The notes under the pieces are model-generated. The model was not told the origin of the DNA, made no database searches, and was given only the letters and a program-made list of their open reading frames with translations. A DNA stretch of 64,000 nt from JACVRN01 sp036389255. Lineage in GTDB: Bacteria > Acidobacteriota > Blastocatellia > Pyrinomonadales > Pyrinomonadaceae. Location: NCBI GenBank assembly GCA_036389255.1, contig DASVQI010000012.1:62001-126000 (forward strand). Reading direction: 5' to 3'. Positions within the stretch are counted from its first letter, which is position 1. Each line of letters begins with the position of its first letter. Positions 32,136-40,039 of this stretch are shown one piece after another. Made by a program: the position numbers and the translations under genes.

Positions 32136-33503
32136 ATGGAATACACACAGGCGGAAATCCTGCAAACCGTGCGCATGACGGAGATGGAGCATCTGGACAT
32201 ACGCACCGTCACGCTGGGACTTTCACTGCGCGATTGCGCGACCGATTCCATAGAGCGCACCGCCGAGCGAGTGCGTGAAAAGATAGAGGGCACGGCCGGG
32301 CGGCTTGTCTCTATCGTCAACGAGATAGGAGACGAGGTCGGCATACGAATAGCCAACAAGCGCATCTCGCTCACGCCCGTCTCGCAGATTGTCGAAGGAG
32401 CGCGCGGGCAGGGGAATCTGATGACGCTCGCGCAAGCGATAGACGAAGCCGCCAAGACAGTCGGAGTTGATTTCGTGGGCGGCTATTCGGCCCTCGTGCA
32501 TAAGGGATGGACAAAGAGCGGCGGAGCATTTCTGGATTCCATCCCCGAAGTTTTGTCGAAAACCGAACGGCTCTGCTCTTCGGTCAACGTCGCTACCTCG
32601 CGCGCGGGGATAAACATGGACGCTGTGCGACGCGTCGGTGAGTTGATAAAAGAGATGGCCGAGCGCACGCGGGAGCGAGGCGGGCTGGCCTGTGCCAAGT
32701 TCGTTTGCTTCGCCAACGCCGTCGAAGACAATCCCTTCATGGCCGGAGCCTTTCACGGCACGGGCGAGCCCGAAGCTGTCATCAACGTGGGCGTCTCCGG
32801 CCCCGGCGTAGTCAATCACGCAGTGCGCCACGCGCCAAAGGATTTACCGCTTCACGAGCTGGCCGAGCTTATCAAGAAGCTCTCCTTCAAGCTCGCGCGC
32901 GCGGGCGAGCTTGTCGGAAGAGAAGCTGCCAGACGTTTAGGGCTTCCTTTCGGAATCATAGACCTGTCTCTTGCGCCTACGCCCGTGCCCGGAGATTCCG
33001 TGGCCGAGATTATAGAAGCTATGGGATTCGAGCGGGCTGGCACGCACGGCACTACGGCGGCGCTGGCTCTTCTGACCGACGCCGTCAAGAAGGGCGGCGC
33101 TATGGCTTCCGCTTCCGTGGGCGGGATGAGCGGCGCTTTCATCCCCGTCTCCGAGGACGCCGCCATGATTGAGGCAGCGCGAGTCGGCGCTCTCTCTCTG
33201 GATAAGCTCGAAGCGTGGACGAGCGTCTGCTCCGTCGGCATAGACATGGTGGCCGTGCCCGGCAACACGTCCGCCGAAACCATCGCCGCCATCATAGCCG
33301 ACGAGATGGCCGTCGGCGTTATGAATCACAAGACGACAGCCGTACGCATCATCCCTGTGCCCGGCCGTGAAGTGGGAGAGATGGTAGAGTTCGGCGGCCT
33401 GCTCGGCTCAGCCCCCATCATGCCCGTCAACTCCTTCTCGTCCTCCGACTTTATACGCAGAGGCGGCCGCATCCCCGCTCCCATTCACTCGCTGCGGAAC
33501 TAA
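32136..33503 (+). CDS. UPF0210 (DUF711/PFL-like) family protein
   Basis: The 455-residue product is a full-length UPF0210 member (VRMTEMEHLDIRTVTLGLSLRDC near the start, GVSGPGVVNHAV, LAPTPVPGDSVAEI and CSVGIDMVAVPG inside). The family has a fold related to pyruvate formate-lyase but no known activity. I do not see a glycyl-radical motif (RVxGY), so it is not a radical enzyme in the usual sense. It is usually encoded next to a UPF0237 ACT protein, here at 30992. A GGAAAC site precedes the ATG. Its placement inside a BMC locus is unusual and suggests a shared substrate. Confidence 0.92.
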   Translation: MEYTQAEILQTVRMTEMEHLDIRTVTLGLSLRDCATDSIERTAERVREKIEGTAGRLVSIVNEIGDEVGIRIANKRISLTPVSQIVEGARGQGNLMTLAQAIDEAAKTVGVDFVGGYSALVHKGWTKSGGAFLDSIPEVLSKTERLCSSVNVATSRAGINMDAVRRVGELIKEMAERTRERGGLACAKFVCFANAVEDNPFMAGAFHGTGEPEAVINVGVSGPGVVNHAVRHAPKDLPLHELAELIKKLSFKLARAGELVGREAARRLGLPFGIIDLSLAPTPVPGDSVAEIIEAMGFERAGTHGTTAALALLTDAVKKGGAMASASVGGMSGAFIPVSEDAAMIEAARVGALSLDKLEAWTSVCSVGIDMVAVPGNTSAETIAAIIADEMAVGVMNHKTTAVRIIPVPGREVGEMVEFGGLLGSAPIMPVNSFSSSDFIRRGGRIPAPIHSLRN

Positions 33504-33520
33504 TAACCGTAAAGCCAGCC

Positions 33521-34363
33521 TCATTCGTCCCCATCCTGCTCCGGCAGGCTAGGGCGTTTGACGCTGGGTCGTTTGGCGCTGCGTCGTCTGGGACGCGGCG
33601 GCCTTCTGGCTTCGAGCAAATCTTTGTGGCGCGTGGCTAAGATGAAGGACAATGATTGATGTGTGATGCCTAGAAGCTCCGCCGCCTGAGTCACTTTCCC
33701 CTGCGTCGTATCGAGCGCCAGCCGAATCAGCTTTCGCTCGTAACTTAAAACCTCTTCCTCAAGCGAACAGCCTTTCCAGTCGCGCGAAGTCTGCGGCTCG
33801 TCCACGTGGGACGCGCCCGGCAGCCTCGCGTCCAAGACGCGTCGCGCACAGCCACGCAGCCGCGCTAATGTCGAAATGTCCTGCGAGCCTGAAAGCCGCT
33901 TATCCGCGCTGTGATAAATCGAGCGCAATTCGTCTGCGGGCAGTTGCGCGTGCAGTTCTTCTATCAAGGTGAGCAAAGCCATTCCGGCGCTCTGAAAATC
34001 TTCCGCCTGCTCCGCCAAACTCGCTGCGCGCTCAAGCGCAAGTCGCGCGAGATTGTGGTCGCCAGCGCGAGCCAGAGCCGCGCCCTGTGTCATTAAAGCC
34101 TCCGGCAGCAGCCCCTGCTCAGTCCCGTCTTCCAACGCGCGCACGGCGCTTGCCGCCGCCTCTACGGCTTCGCGCTTGCGCCCTTTACTCAGTAACGCAC
34201 GCGCCCGCTCAATATCATCTCTTATGGACAAGCTCTTTATCCTCTGGTACAGACCGGCCTCAGCCTGCTCCCCTCTGCTCCCGCCTGCTTTTTCCACCTG
34301 CTGGCCCAGTCTTACGATACTAATTCGCCGCGCTCCTGAAAAGTTCCTCGTGTAGAATTTCAT
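33521..34363 (-). CDS. Fis-type HTH regulator with helical-repeat N-terminus
   Basis: The 280-residue protein has a TPR-like helical region at about 50-170 (ARALLSKGRKREAVEAAASAV, then LARAGDHNLARLALERAASLAEQAEDF). A C-terminal Fis-type helix-turn-helix follows (YERKLIRLALDTTQGKVTQAAELLGITHQSLSFIL) with a basic tail RRPPRPRRRSAKRP. The AAA+ domain of NtrC-type activators is missing. It is divergent from the second BMC-H gene with 81 bases between starts and convergent with the UPF0210 gene, so it is a good candidate for the local BMC regulator. ATG 34363 was chosen because recognisable sequence starts there; the frame extends open to 34681. Confidence 0.82.
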   Translation of the reverse strand: MKFYTRNFSGARRISIVRLGQQVEKAGGSRGEQAEAGLYQRIKSLSIRDDIERARALLSKGRKREAVEAAASAVRALEDGTEQGLLPEALMTQGAALARAGDHNLARLALERAASLAEQAEDFQSAGMALLTLIEELHAQLPADELRSIYHSADKRLSGSQDISTLARLRGCARRVLDARLPGASHVDEPQTSRDWKGCSLEEEVLSYERKLIRLALDTTQGKVTQAAELLGITHQSLSFILATRHKDLLEARRPPRPRRRSAKRPSVKRPSLPEQDGDE

Positions 34364-34444
34364 CGGCGTCCCAAGCGGGCGACTCTGTGTTACTATAAGG
34401 AGCGAATCCTTTATCAAGCTTAAATTTTGTGAGGCACGAAAAGC
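34364..34444. promoter_or_regulatory. Divergent promoter region, regulator and second BMC-H gene
   Basis: On the minus strand TATAGT is present (inside ACTATAAGG at 34394-34402). On the plus strand an AT-rich stretch TAAATTTTG at 34421-34429 could be a -10 region and is followed by GAGG before the BMC-H ATG. Assignment is tentative. Confidence 0.4.
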
Positions 34445-34765
34445 ATGGAAGCGCTTGGCATGGTTGAATGCATGGGGTTGGTGGCGATGATAGAGGCTGC
34501 GGACGCCATGGTTAAGGCCGCGAATGTTCAGCTCGTAGGCTACGAGAGGATAGACGCGGGGCTTGTGACGGCGATTGTGCGCGGCGACGTGGCGGCTGTC
34601 AGAAGCGCTGTGGATGCCGGGGCTGCCGCCGCCAGCCGCGTAGGCAAGGTGGTCGCAACGCACGTCATCCCGCGCCCGCACTCTGACGTAGACCAGAGCA
34701 TACCCGTTCTCAAGACAGGCGAGACTACGCGCAAGAAGATATCTGGCTCCGTGAGAGCCAAATGA
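34445..34765 (+). CDS. BMC-H microcompartment shell protein (second copy)
   Basis: This 106-residue shell hexamer protein starts MEALGMVECMGLVAMIEAADAMVKAANVQLVG and runs through VIPRPHSDVDQSIPVL, the standard BMC-H fold. It is clearly related to the product at 28142 but lacks the long Gly/Ser tail, so the two could form different facets or mixed hexamers. GAGG lies ten bases before the ATG. It is transcribed divergently from the Fis-type regulator and separately from the first BMC gene run. No BMC-T (tandem) shell gene is seen in the window. Confidence 0.95.
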   Translation: MEALGMVECMGLVAMIEAADAMVKAANVQLVGYERIDAGLVTAIVRGDVAAVRSAVDAGAAAASRVGKVVATHVIPRPHSDVDQSIPVLKTGETTRKKISGSVRAK

Positions 34766-34982
34766 AAAATGCGCGTGCTGCGTAGAGCCTGTGCGCCCGC
34801 TTTCGCGTGACGCTCTGACGCGCCACCTGTCATCTTTTTACTGCGCCAGCAGCAGTCACCACACTTCTATCTAATAAGCCGGGCGGCCCGTGAATTCGGG
34901 CCGCTTTCGATTTTTACAGAGAGGTTTCCCTTGCGGCACTGCGGTTGCGATGCAGAGCCTCAGTAAAGGAGGGAAGCGAAGC

Positions 34983-35489
34983 TTGAAAAACATCCTGACG
35001 GCGATTCTTGTCGTCGTCTCTCTCATGATGCTGAACGTGCGGCCTGTCGCCGGTCAGGAAACGGCAAAGCCCAAGTCGGAAGAGATTCCAGCACGGGAAC
35101 CGGCGCAGGGCACGCAGGGCGCGTCCTCAAGCCAGAGACAGACTCAGCCTTTGCCGCTCGACGATAAGGCGCGGAAGATAAAACGCATGGTCGAGAAGAT
35201 AGGCGTGGCGGGAAGGCTCACGCTCTATCTCAAAAACGGCGAGAATCTTTACGGCAGCGTCGTGCGCTATGACGAAGAGAGCTTGCAGGTGGCCGAAATT
35301 GACCTCAAGCAGGTCATCACCGTTCAATACAGGAACATCAAAAAGATACGCGAGGATTACGGCAAACGTGATCCCATCACGGGCCAGCGAAGCAACCCCC
35401 CGAAGGGCATCAAATTAGGTATCTCCATTGGCCTTCTCTTTGTGGCCGTAGGTCTGCCCATAGTAGTCCTCGCCAGCATGAAAGACTAA
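34983..35489 (+). CDS. Exported protein with Sm-like beta domain
   Basis: The 168-residue product has a signal peptide (KNILTAILVVVSLMMLNVRPVAGQ), a Gln/Pro/Glu-rich linker, then a small beta domain at about 80-125 (GRLTLYLKNGENLYGSVVRYDEESLQV). This resembles the Sm/LSm fold found in some acidobacterial envelope proteins. A membrane helix lies near the C-terminus (GIKLGISIGLLFVAVGLPIVVLA). The start is placed at TTG 34983 because AAGGAGG lies ten bases upstream; ATG 34950 and GTG 34890 are in frame without a site. Function unknown. Confidence 0.78.
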   Translation: MKNILTAILVVVSLMMLNVRPVAGQETAKPKSEEIPAREPAQGTQGASSSQRQTQPLPLDDKARKIKRMVEKIGVAGRLTLYLKNGENLYGSVVRYDEESLQVAEIDLKQVITVQYRNIKKIREDYGKRDPITGQRSNPPKGIKLGISIGLLFVAVGLPIVVLASMKD

Positions 35490-35590
35490 AGCAGGCAGAG
35501 GGTAAAGTAAAAAGGCAGAAGTGAAGCGGGCGCTCGTTAGCGCCTCTTCTTCGCTTCTGCTTTTTTTACTTTTACCTTTTGCCTTTATAA
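35490..35590. repeat. Heptad-type hairpin element (GGTAAAG class)
   Basis: GGCAGAG, GGTAAAG and following sevens (35494-35528) are mirrored by a T-rich complement at 35552-35586. An inner GGCGCT/AGCGCC hairpin lies at the tip. The length and T-run could also terminate transcription of the Sm-like gene. Confidence 0.8.
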
Positions 35591-35639
35591 AGCGTTATAC
35601 TTCGCTTGTGCGTGCAACTCCGAGCGAGGACGTTCTGAA

Positions 35640-36611
35640 GTGATTACTACGGTCTGTCTGGACAGCGTATCGAAAGAATTTACCGAGAGGATTCCCGCAG
35701 CCGACATCAGCGAGGTTTGTCTGGATGAGCACAAGATTGTCTGGGCGGACGTGGCCGACCCCACCAGCCAAGACTTCTTGGATTTGGCTGAAGAGTTCAA
35801 CTTTCATCATCTCTCTATAGAGGACTGCCGCAAGGAGCACCAGCGCCCCAAAGTCGAAGAATATCAGGGCTACTATTTCATAGTCCTTTACGAAGCTCAG
35901 CTCATAGGCCCGGAGCAGCATCTTGAGCTGCGAGAGCTGAACATCTTTCTTGGCCCGAACTTCCTTGTCACAGTCCACAGCCAGCCCATACGCGCCGTCA
36001 AGACCGCAGGGCGACTCTGGCACGAGTGGACGGATAGAGCCGAGCATGGCTCAGGGCTTCTGGCCTACCTGCTGATGGACGCGATAGTTGATGATTACCT
36101 GCCGCTTCTGGACATACTGTCCGAGAGGATGGACGACATCGAAGACCAGATTTTCGGAGAGTTCAAGCCGGAAGCCCTTGAAGAGATTTTCAGAATCAAG
36201 AAGCAGCTTCTTTATCTTCGCCGCTCAATTACGCCGCTCAGGGATGTCTTCAATACCCTGCTCAGGCGCGAGCAGCCGCTCTTCGCGCGTGAAACGCACG
36301 TCTACTTTCAGGACATCTTCGACCACATCATACGCGTGGCCGATACTATAGACAGCCTGCGCGACATGCTCGCATCCACTATGGACGCTTATCTCTCCGT
36401 GCAGGGAAACCGCATGAACATGGTCATGAAGCGGCTGACCTCGATAGCCACGATTCTGATGTCCGTGACTTTAATCGCTGGCATCTACGGGATGAACTTC
36501 CAGCACATGCCTGAGCTTGGGTGGAAGTACGGCTACATCTTCGCGCTCTGCTCAATGGTCGTGGTGGGTATTGCGCTCTATATATATCTGAAGAAGGTCA
36601 AGTGGCTATGA
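35640..36611 (+). CDS. corA: CorA family magnesium/cobalt transporter
   Basis: The 323-residue protein has a long cytoplasmic N-terminal domain (1 to about 260, alpha/beta then a helical stalk) and two C-terminal membrane helices. The first ends in the ion-selectivity motif GMN (YGMNFQHMPEL). It forms pentameric channels for Mg2+ and related divalent ions in the inner membrane. GTG 35640 has GAGG about eleven bases upstream. The stop overlaps the start of a small membrane protein gene (ATGA). Length is normal for the family. Confidence 0.95.
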   Translation: MITTVCLDSVSKEFTERIPAADISEVCLDEHKIVWADVADPTSQDFLDLAEEFNFHHLSIEDCRKEHQRPKVEEYQGYYFIVLYEAQLIGPEQHLELRELNIFLGPNFLVTVHSQPIRAVKTAGRLWHEWTDRAEHGSGLLAYLLMDAIVDDYLPLLDILSERMDDIEDQIFGEFKPEALEEIFRIKKQLLYLRRSITPLRDVFNTLLRREQPLFARETHVYFQDIFDHIIRVADTIDSLRDMLASTMDAYLSVQGNRMNMVMKRLTSIATILMSVTLIAGIYGMNFQHMPELGWKYGYIFALCSMVVVGIALYIYLKKVKWL

Positions 36612-36898
36612 CAAGAGACACGCTGCACGATCACAACCCGCTCAAGGCAAGTCATGAGGATGCCGCCGAGCTGGCTTCCGGGCTCGCCCCACTGGAAGAG
36701 CAGGAGCGAGAAGCCAGAGCCCGTCGCAACGGGGCGATAGTTTTAGACACGCAGGAGCTTAAGCTTCCGAGAGAGTTGATAGATGAGAGCAAGCCCGCGA
36801 AGGGCCTTGGCCTTGAGCCGGTAGTCATCTTCATACTCGCGCTCTCGCTGGCCTTCATAGCCTTTATAGCCTACCTGATTTCGATTGAGCCGCAGTAG
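36608..36898 (+). CDS. Small single-span membrane protein coupled to corA
   Basis: This unrecognised protein of 96 residues is mostly charged and helical (about 1-65) and ends in one membrane helix (about 68-92, PVVIFILALSLAFIAFIAYLI). ATG 36608 overlaps the corA stop (ATGA), so it is translationally coupled and likely expressed with the transporter. A role as a CorA accessory or regulator is inference from this overlap. The strong hairpin at 36930-36993 follows. Confidence 0.75.
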   Translation: MTRDTLHDHNPLKASHEDAAELASGLAPLEEQEREARARRNGAIVLDTQELKLPRELIDESKPAKGLGLEPVVIFILALSLAFIAFIAYLISIEPQ

Positions 36899-36929
36899 TA
36901 GTAGAGAAGAGGCTGCGAAAAAGCCTAGC

Positions 36930-36993
36930 CGCTAAAACAGAGGAAGCGGGACGAAAGTCGTATCTCTTTCGTCCCGCTTCCTCTGTTTTAGCG
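36930..36993. terminator. 27-bp perfect hairpin between convergent genes
   Basis: Arms 36930-36956 and 36967-36993 are exact complements around a ten-base loop. The stem starts CGCTAAAACAGAGG, so A- and T-runs fall inside it. It lies between the corA-coupled gene and the convergent VWA gene and probably acts as a two-way terminator or mRNA 3'-end protector. Confidence 0.85.
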
Positions 36994-37023
36994 ATTCAAC
37001 TCTTTCCCGTTCCGGTTATCCCG

Positions 37024-38292
37024 TCAAGGTCTGCTGCGTGGCCCGGTCGAAGTGGGCTGAGACCTTTGCGGCGCGGTGTTGTTGCCTCGCGTGTTGGGCG
37101 CGCCCGTATTGCTCGTCACCGGCTGGGTCGCTCCTTCTTTCGGAGCGATGCGGCCCGTGCGTGTCAGCGCTATGCGCTTTTCGCCGCCGGGGCCTTCCGC
37201 TATCGCCACTCGAATCGAGCGGAAGCTGCCGTCGCGCACCTTGTTCGTGGGGTTGTAGCTTACGACGTACTGCGTCCGCAGGTCGCGTATGATTTCGTTG
37301 GCTATGCCGGGCAGCTCGGACAGAGAGGACGGGTAGAAGGCGCGTCCTCCCGTCTCTTTCGCCAGCCGGTTCAGGAAGTTCGTTGCATCCTCGCGCGACG
37401 ACCTGCGAATCAAATTGCCGTTCTCTCTCTCAAGGTCGTTGACGAAGCCTATGACGAAAATCTGTACGTCCTCTTCTCTGAGCTTGGCAAATAGCTGCTC
37501 CTTCTTGTAGTAGCTGTTGCGCTCCTCGCCGTCCGTCACAAGAATCAGTGCGCGCCGCCTGCGGTCGTCAAAATCGGTCTTCTTGTATCTTGAAACGTGC
37601 TCGCTTGAGAGATAAACGGCGTCAACTATAGCCGTCTGCCCGCCTTCTATAAACATGCTGTCGAGCGCGTCCATGAGCGCCTGCTTGCTGGAGGTGAAAT
37701 CCTGAAGCGTCTCTATCTTGTCGCTGTCTATGAAGCGCACCAGAAAGGTTTCGTCGCCGGGCTTGTTGCTGTTGACTATCTCCTTGGCGGCCTCTATCAC
37801 CTTGTCAATCTGCGAGCGCATGGAGCCGGAGTTGTCTACCGCAAGGCCGTAGGAGATGGGCACCTCTTCGCGCGCCACCTGAAAGATGGGTTGCAGCACG
37901 CCGTCCTCGTAGACTTTGAAGTCCTCCTGCCGCACGTTGTTGATGGGCGAGTTGAAGCGGTCTATGACGCGCACCTGAAGGTTCACGAGATTGGTATCAA
38001 TCTTAAGCGTCCCGCCTTCGTCAATCTCCGCGCTTTCAACGTCAGGCGTCGGGACAGGCGTGGGCTTGGCCGGGGGAGGCGGCGGCGCTTCGTCCAGTAT
38101 GGGAGGCTGTGTCCTGCGCGCGGGCGTAGGAGTCGGCTGAGCCGTTCCGGCGCGGCGCGTGCGCCCGTCCTGCTGCCGGGTTTGAGCAAAGCTGGACAGA
38201 CCAAGGATGACGAACAGGAGCATCGAGACGCCTGTGAAAACCCAGAGACGCGCGTTGCTGCCCCCGGTTTGTGACGATTGGCGGATTTTCAT
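37024..38292 (-). CDS. Secreted VWA-domain protein, acidobacterial type
   Basis: The 422-residue product has a membrane leader (about 15-38), a Pro/Thr-rich linker, an Ig-like strand region (TNLVNLQVRVIDRFNSPINNVRQEDFKVYEDG) and a von Willebrand A domain with the metal site DNSGSMRS, then LILVTDGEERNS. This is the VWFA-related pattern that is greatly expanded in Acidobacteria. The tail is Thr/Pro/Asn-rich and probably disordered. It likely binds a protein partner outside the inner membrane in a metal-dependent way. ATG 38292 has AGAGGT seven bases upstream; an ATG directly before it at 38295 is the alternative. A paralogue is at 38672-39694. Confidence 0.9.
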   Translation of the reverse strand: MKIRQSSQTGGSNARLWVFTGVSMLLFVILGLSSFAQTRQQDGRTRRAGTAQPTPTPARRTQPPILDEAPPPPPAKPTPVPTPDVESAEIDEGGTLKIDTNLVNLQVRVIDRFNSPINNVRQEDFKVYEDGVLQPIFQVAREEVPISYGLAVDNSGSMRSQIDKVIEAAKEIVNSNKPGDETFLVRFIDSDKIETLQDFTSSKQALMDALDSMFIEGGQTAIVDAVYLSSEHVSRYKKTDFDDRRRRALILVTDGEERNSYYKKEQLFAKLREEDVQIFVIGFVNDLERENGNLIRRSSREDATNFLNRLAKETGGRAFYPSSLSELPGIANEIIRDLRTQYVVSYNPTNKVRDGSFRSIRVAIAEGPGGEKRIALTRTGRIAPKEGATQPVTSNTGAPNTRGNNTAPQRSQPTSTGPRSRP

Positions 38293-38295
38293 CAT

Positions 38296-38671
38296 TGTGA
38301 CCTCTGGAAGAAACCGATAAGACCCGGACGCTTGGATGCTGTGAGCGGCCAGTTAGTTGATGGCGGTCGCTTCGAAAATTAAAACTTATTTCCCCTCTTA
38401 AGCCAAGAGCGCCCTGCCCTCAGAGAAGCCTCCCGCCCGTAAACGGCCACCGGGAGAGGCGTTTTTTGAGTCGCAGGGCGCTCATAGCTTTATGAGCCGC
38501 CAATTTTATTAGTGGCTCCGGTGCGGCTGGGGCTTAACCGTTAAGAGCACGCGCGGGTGGCGCACATTCCCCTCGGTCTACTGCGCACACCTTGCTAGAT
38601 GCCAATCGAGGCTTTGCCGGTTGGCCATTCGCTCGCCCTCGCCCCCGGAGCTTTCGCCCCGAGGACGACCC
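38296..38671. other. Structured intergenic region between two VWA genes
   Basis: This 376-base stretch has no gene. Its core is a nested hairpin: GAGCGCCCTGC (38407-38417) pairs with 38473-38483, and enclosed GCCTC (38428) pairs with GAGGC (38460) next to a T6 run. The right outer arm can alternatively pair with TATGAGC at 38491-38497, so two folds exclude each other. A small palindrome CTTAACCGTTAAG lies at 38533-38545. On the minus strand this is the leader of the VWA gene starting at 38292. I could not match it to a known riboswitch. Confidence 0.5.
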
Positions 38672-39694
38672 TCAGCGAGGATTGGTGACAGCATAATAGC
38701 CTTCGCGGCTTCGCACAAACAGTCTGGGCAGCCCGCGCGGCGGCGTGACCTTCACTTTCAGCTTGTGCCACTTGCCGTCGTTGGCGAAACTCTTGGGCCT
38801 GTAGCCGATTGAGTATTGATGGCGAAGCTCTAGCGCGATGCGCTCGAAGATTTCATCCATCTCTGCGGCGGAGTTCGGGAAGAATGCCTTGCCGCCCGAA
38901 ACGCTGGCCAACTCGTCCAGTATGCTCTGGCCTAACATCCCCTCTGTGCTGCCCGGGTCTGAGCCGCCCAGTATGCCTATCCCGTAGAGCACCACGTCAG
39001 ACTCTTTCAGGAGCTTGCGGACTTCACCGAAGTTGTAGCGCGAGTTGTTATCCTGCCCGTCCGAGATGAGTATGATGGCGCGTTTCGGATGAGCGCCGCG
39101 CTGCACTTTCTCCACGCCCAGATAGCATGCGTCGTAGAGCGCCGTCTGCCCCTTGGTCTGTATAAAGGTGAGCTTGTCGAGCACCGCGTCGCCGTTGCGC
39201 GTCCTTTCCATGAGGAGCTGCGCCCGAGAGTTAAAGCCTATCAAAAAGTATTCGTCCGAATTATGGCTCGTTTCTATGAAGCGTGAGAGCGCTTGGCGTG
39301 CGCGGCTAATCTTATCGCCCGACATGGAGCCGGACAGGTCAAAGACTATGCCTACTGAGACGGGCGCGTCGTCGTCGCTGAAGTACGTTATCTCCTGCTC
39401 TTCCTTATCGTCGAAGACCTTGAAGGCGTTCTGCTGTAGTCCTGAGACGTAGCGCCCGTACTGGTCTGTGACCGTGACGGTCAAAGTCACAAGGTCTGTG
39501 TGAACTATGACGGGGCCGTCGCCTACGGCAGAGCCGTCCTGTCCATCCGGCGGAGGAGTTGGTTGTGGTCTTGCGCCTCCGGCAGACTTCTCCTGTTGTG
39601 CAGTAGAAAGCTGAGGCGCTATGCCAGCGACCAGCAAGAGGGCGAGCGAAGTGACGAGCGCAATGTGGAGTGCTCTGGAGCGCGTTCGATTCAT
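38672..39694 (-). CDS. Secreted VWA-domain protein, acidobacterial type (paralogue)
   Basis: The 340-residue product has a signal peptide (RALHIALVTSLALLLVAGIAPQLSTAQ), a Pro/Gly linker, then an Ig-like segment and a von Willebrand A domain with metal site DLSGSMSG and ILISDGQDNNSR. It ends soon after the domain (SREGYYAVTNPR) and lacks the long disordered tail of its neighbour. ATG 39694 with GGGGGAG upstream is chosen; the frame extends open to 39796. Sequence similarity to the 37024-38292 product suggests tandem duplication. Partner and process are unknown. Confidence 0.9.
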   Translation of the reverse strand: MNRTRSRALHIALVTSLALLLVAGIAPQLSTAQQEKSAGGARPQPTPPPDGQDGSAVGDGPVIVHTDLVTLTVTVTDQYGRYVSGLQQNAFKVFDDKEEQEITYFSDDDAPVSVGIVFDLSGSMSGDKISRARQALSRFIETSHNSDEYFLIGFNSRAQLLMERTRNGDAVLDKLTFIQTKGQTALYDACYLGVEKVQRGAHPKRAIILISDGQDNNSRYNFGEVRKLLKESDVVLYGIGILGGSDPGSTEGMLGQSILDELASVSGGKAFFPNSAAEMDEIFERIALELRHQYSIGYRPKSFANDGKWHKLKVKVTPPRGLPRLFVRSREGYYAVTNPR

Positions 39695-40039
39695 TATTCT
39701 CCCCCTGTATCTTACGGCAATGCCCGAAGCCCGGAACCTGATGTGGGTGAGCCCCGTTAGATAAAGGATAGTTCTCTCGCATCCCTTCCCAGCCATTTAC
39801 TACCGGGTGACGAAAAGGAATACGCCGCAATTTTTAGAAGCGATCTTCAGACCGGCTTTCCATGCGGGGGAGACTACCGCTCGTTCGGCTTCGGTCAATT
39901 AGTCCGTGTGGCTAAATCACATTGTAGCCAGATACGCACCACGACGCAAGAATACAAAAGAAAATGATTCACCGGTTCAGCTCTTCATAGAATAAATGAG
40001 AAGCTGAGCCGGTGAATCAATCACTTCTGTCTCGCTCTG
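39695..40039. other. Intergenic region: leader of VWA gene and amidase terminator
   Basis: The right side holds the amidase terminator (39952-40019). The rest is the minus-strand upstream region of the VWA gene. One stem is possible there: GACTA/TAGTC with inner CCG/CGG between about 39872 and 39902. No known riboswitch pattern was recognised and no gene is seen. Confidence 0.35.
39952..40019 (-). terminator. Rho-independent terminator of the amidase gene
   Basis: Arms of about 22 bases (TGATTCACCGG at 39965 with CCGGTGAATCA ending 40019) pair with few mismatches. On the minus strand the stem is followed by TTTTCTTTTGTATTC. It starts 21 bases past the amidase stop. Confidence 0.85.

Noticed and set aside
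32136..33503. UPF0210 protein as a glycyl-radical enzyme of a BMC
   Set aside because: No RVxGY-type glycyl-radical motif and no activating-enzyme gene are seen, so I keep only a fold relationship.
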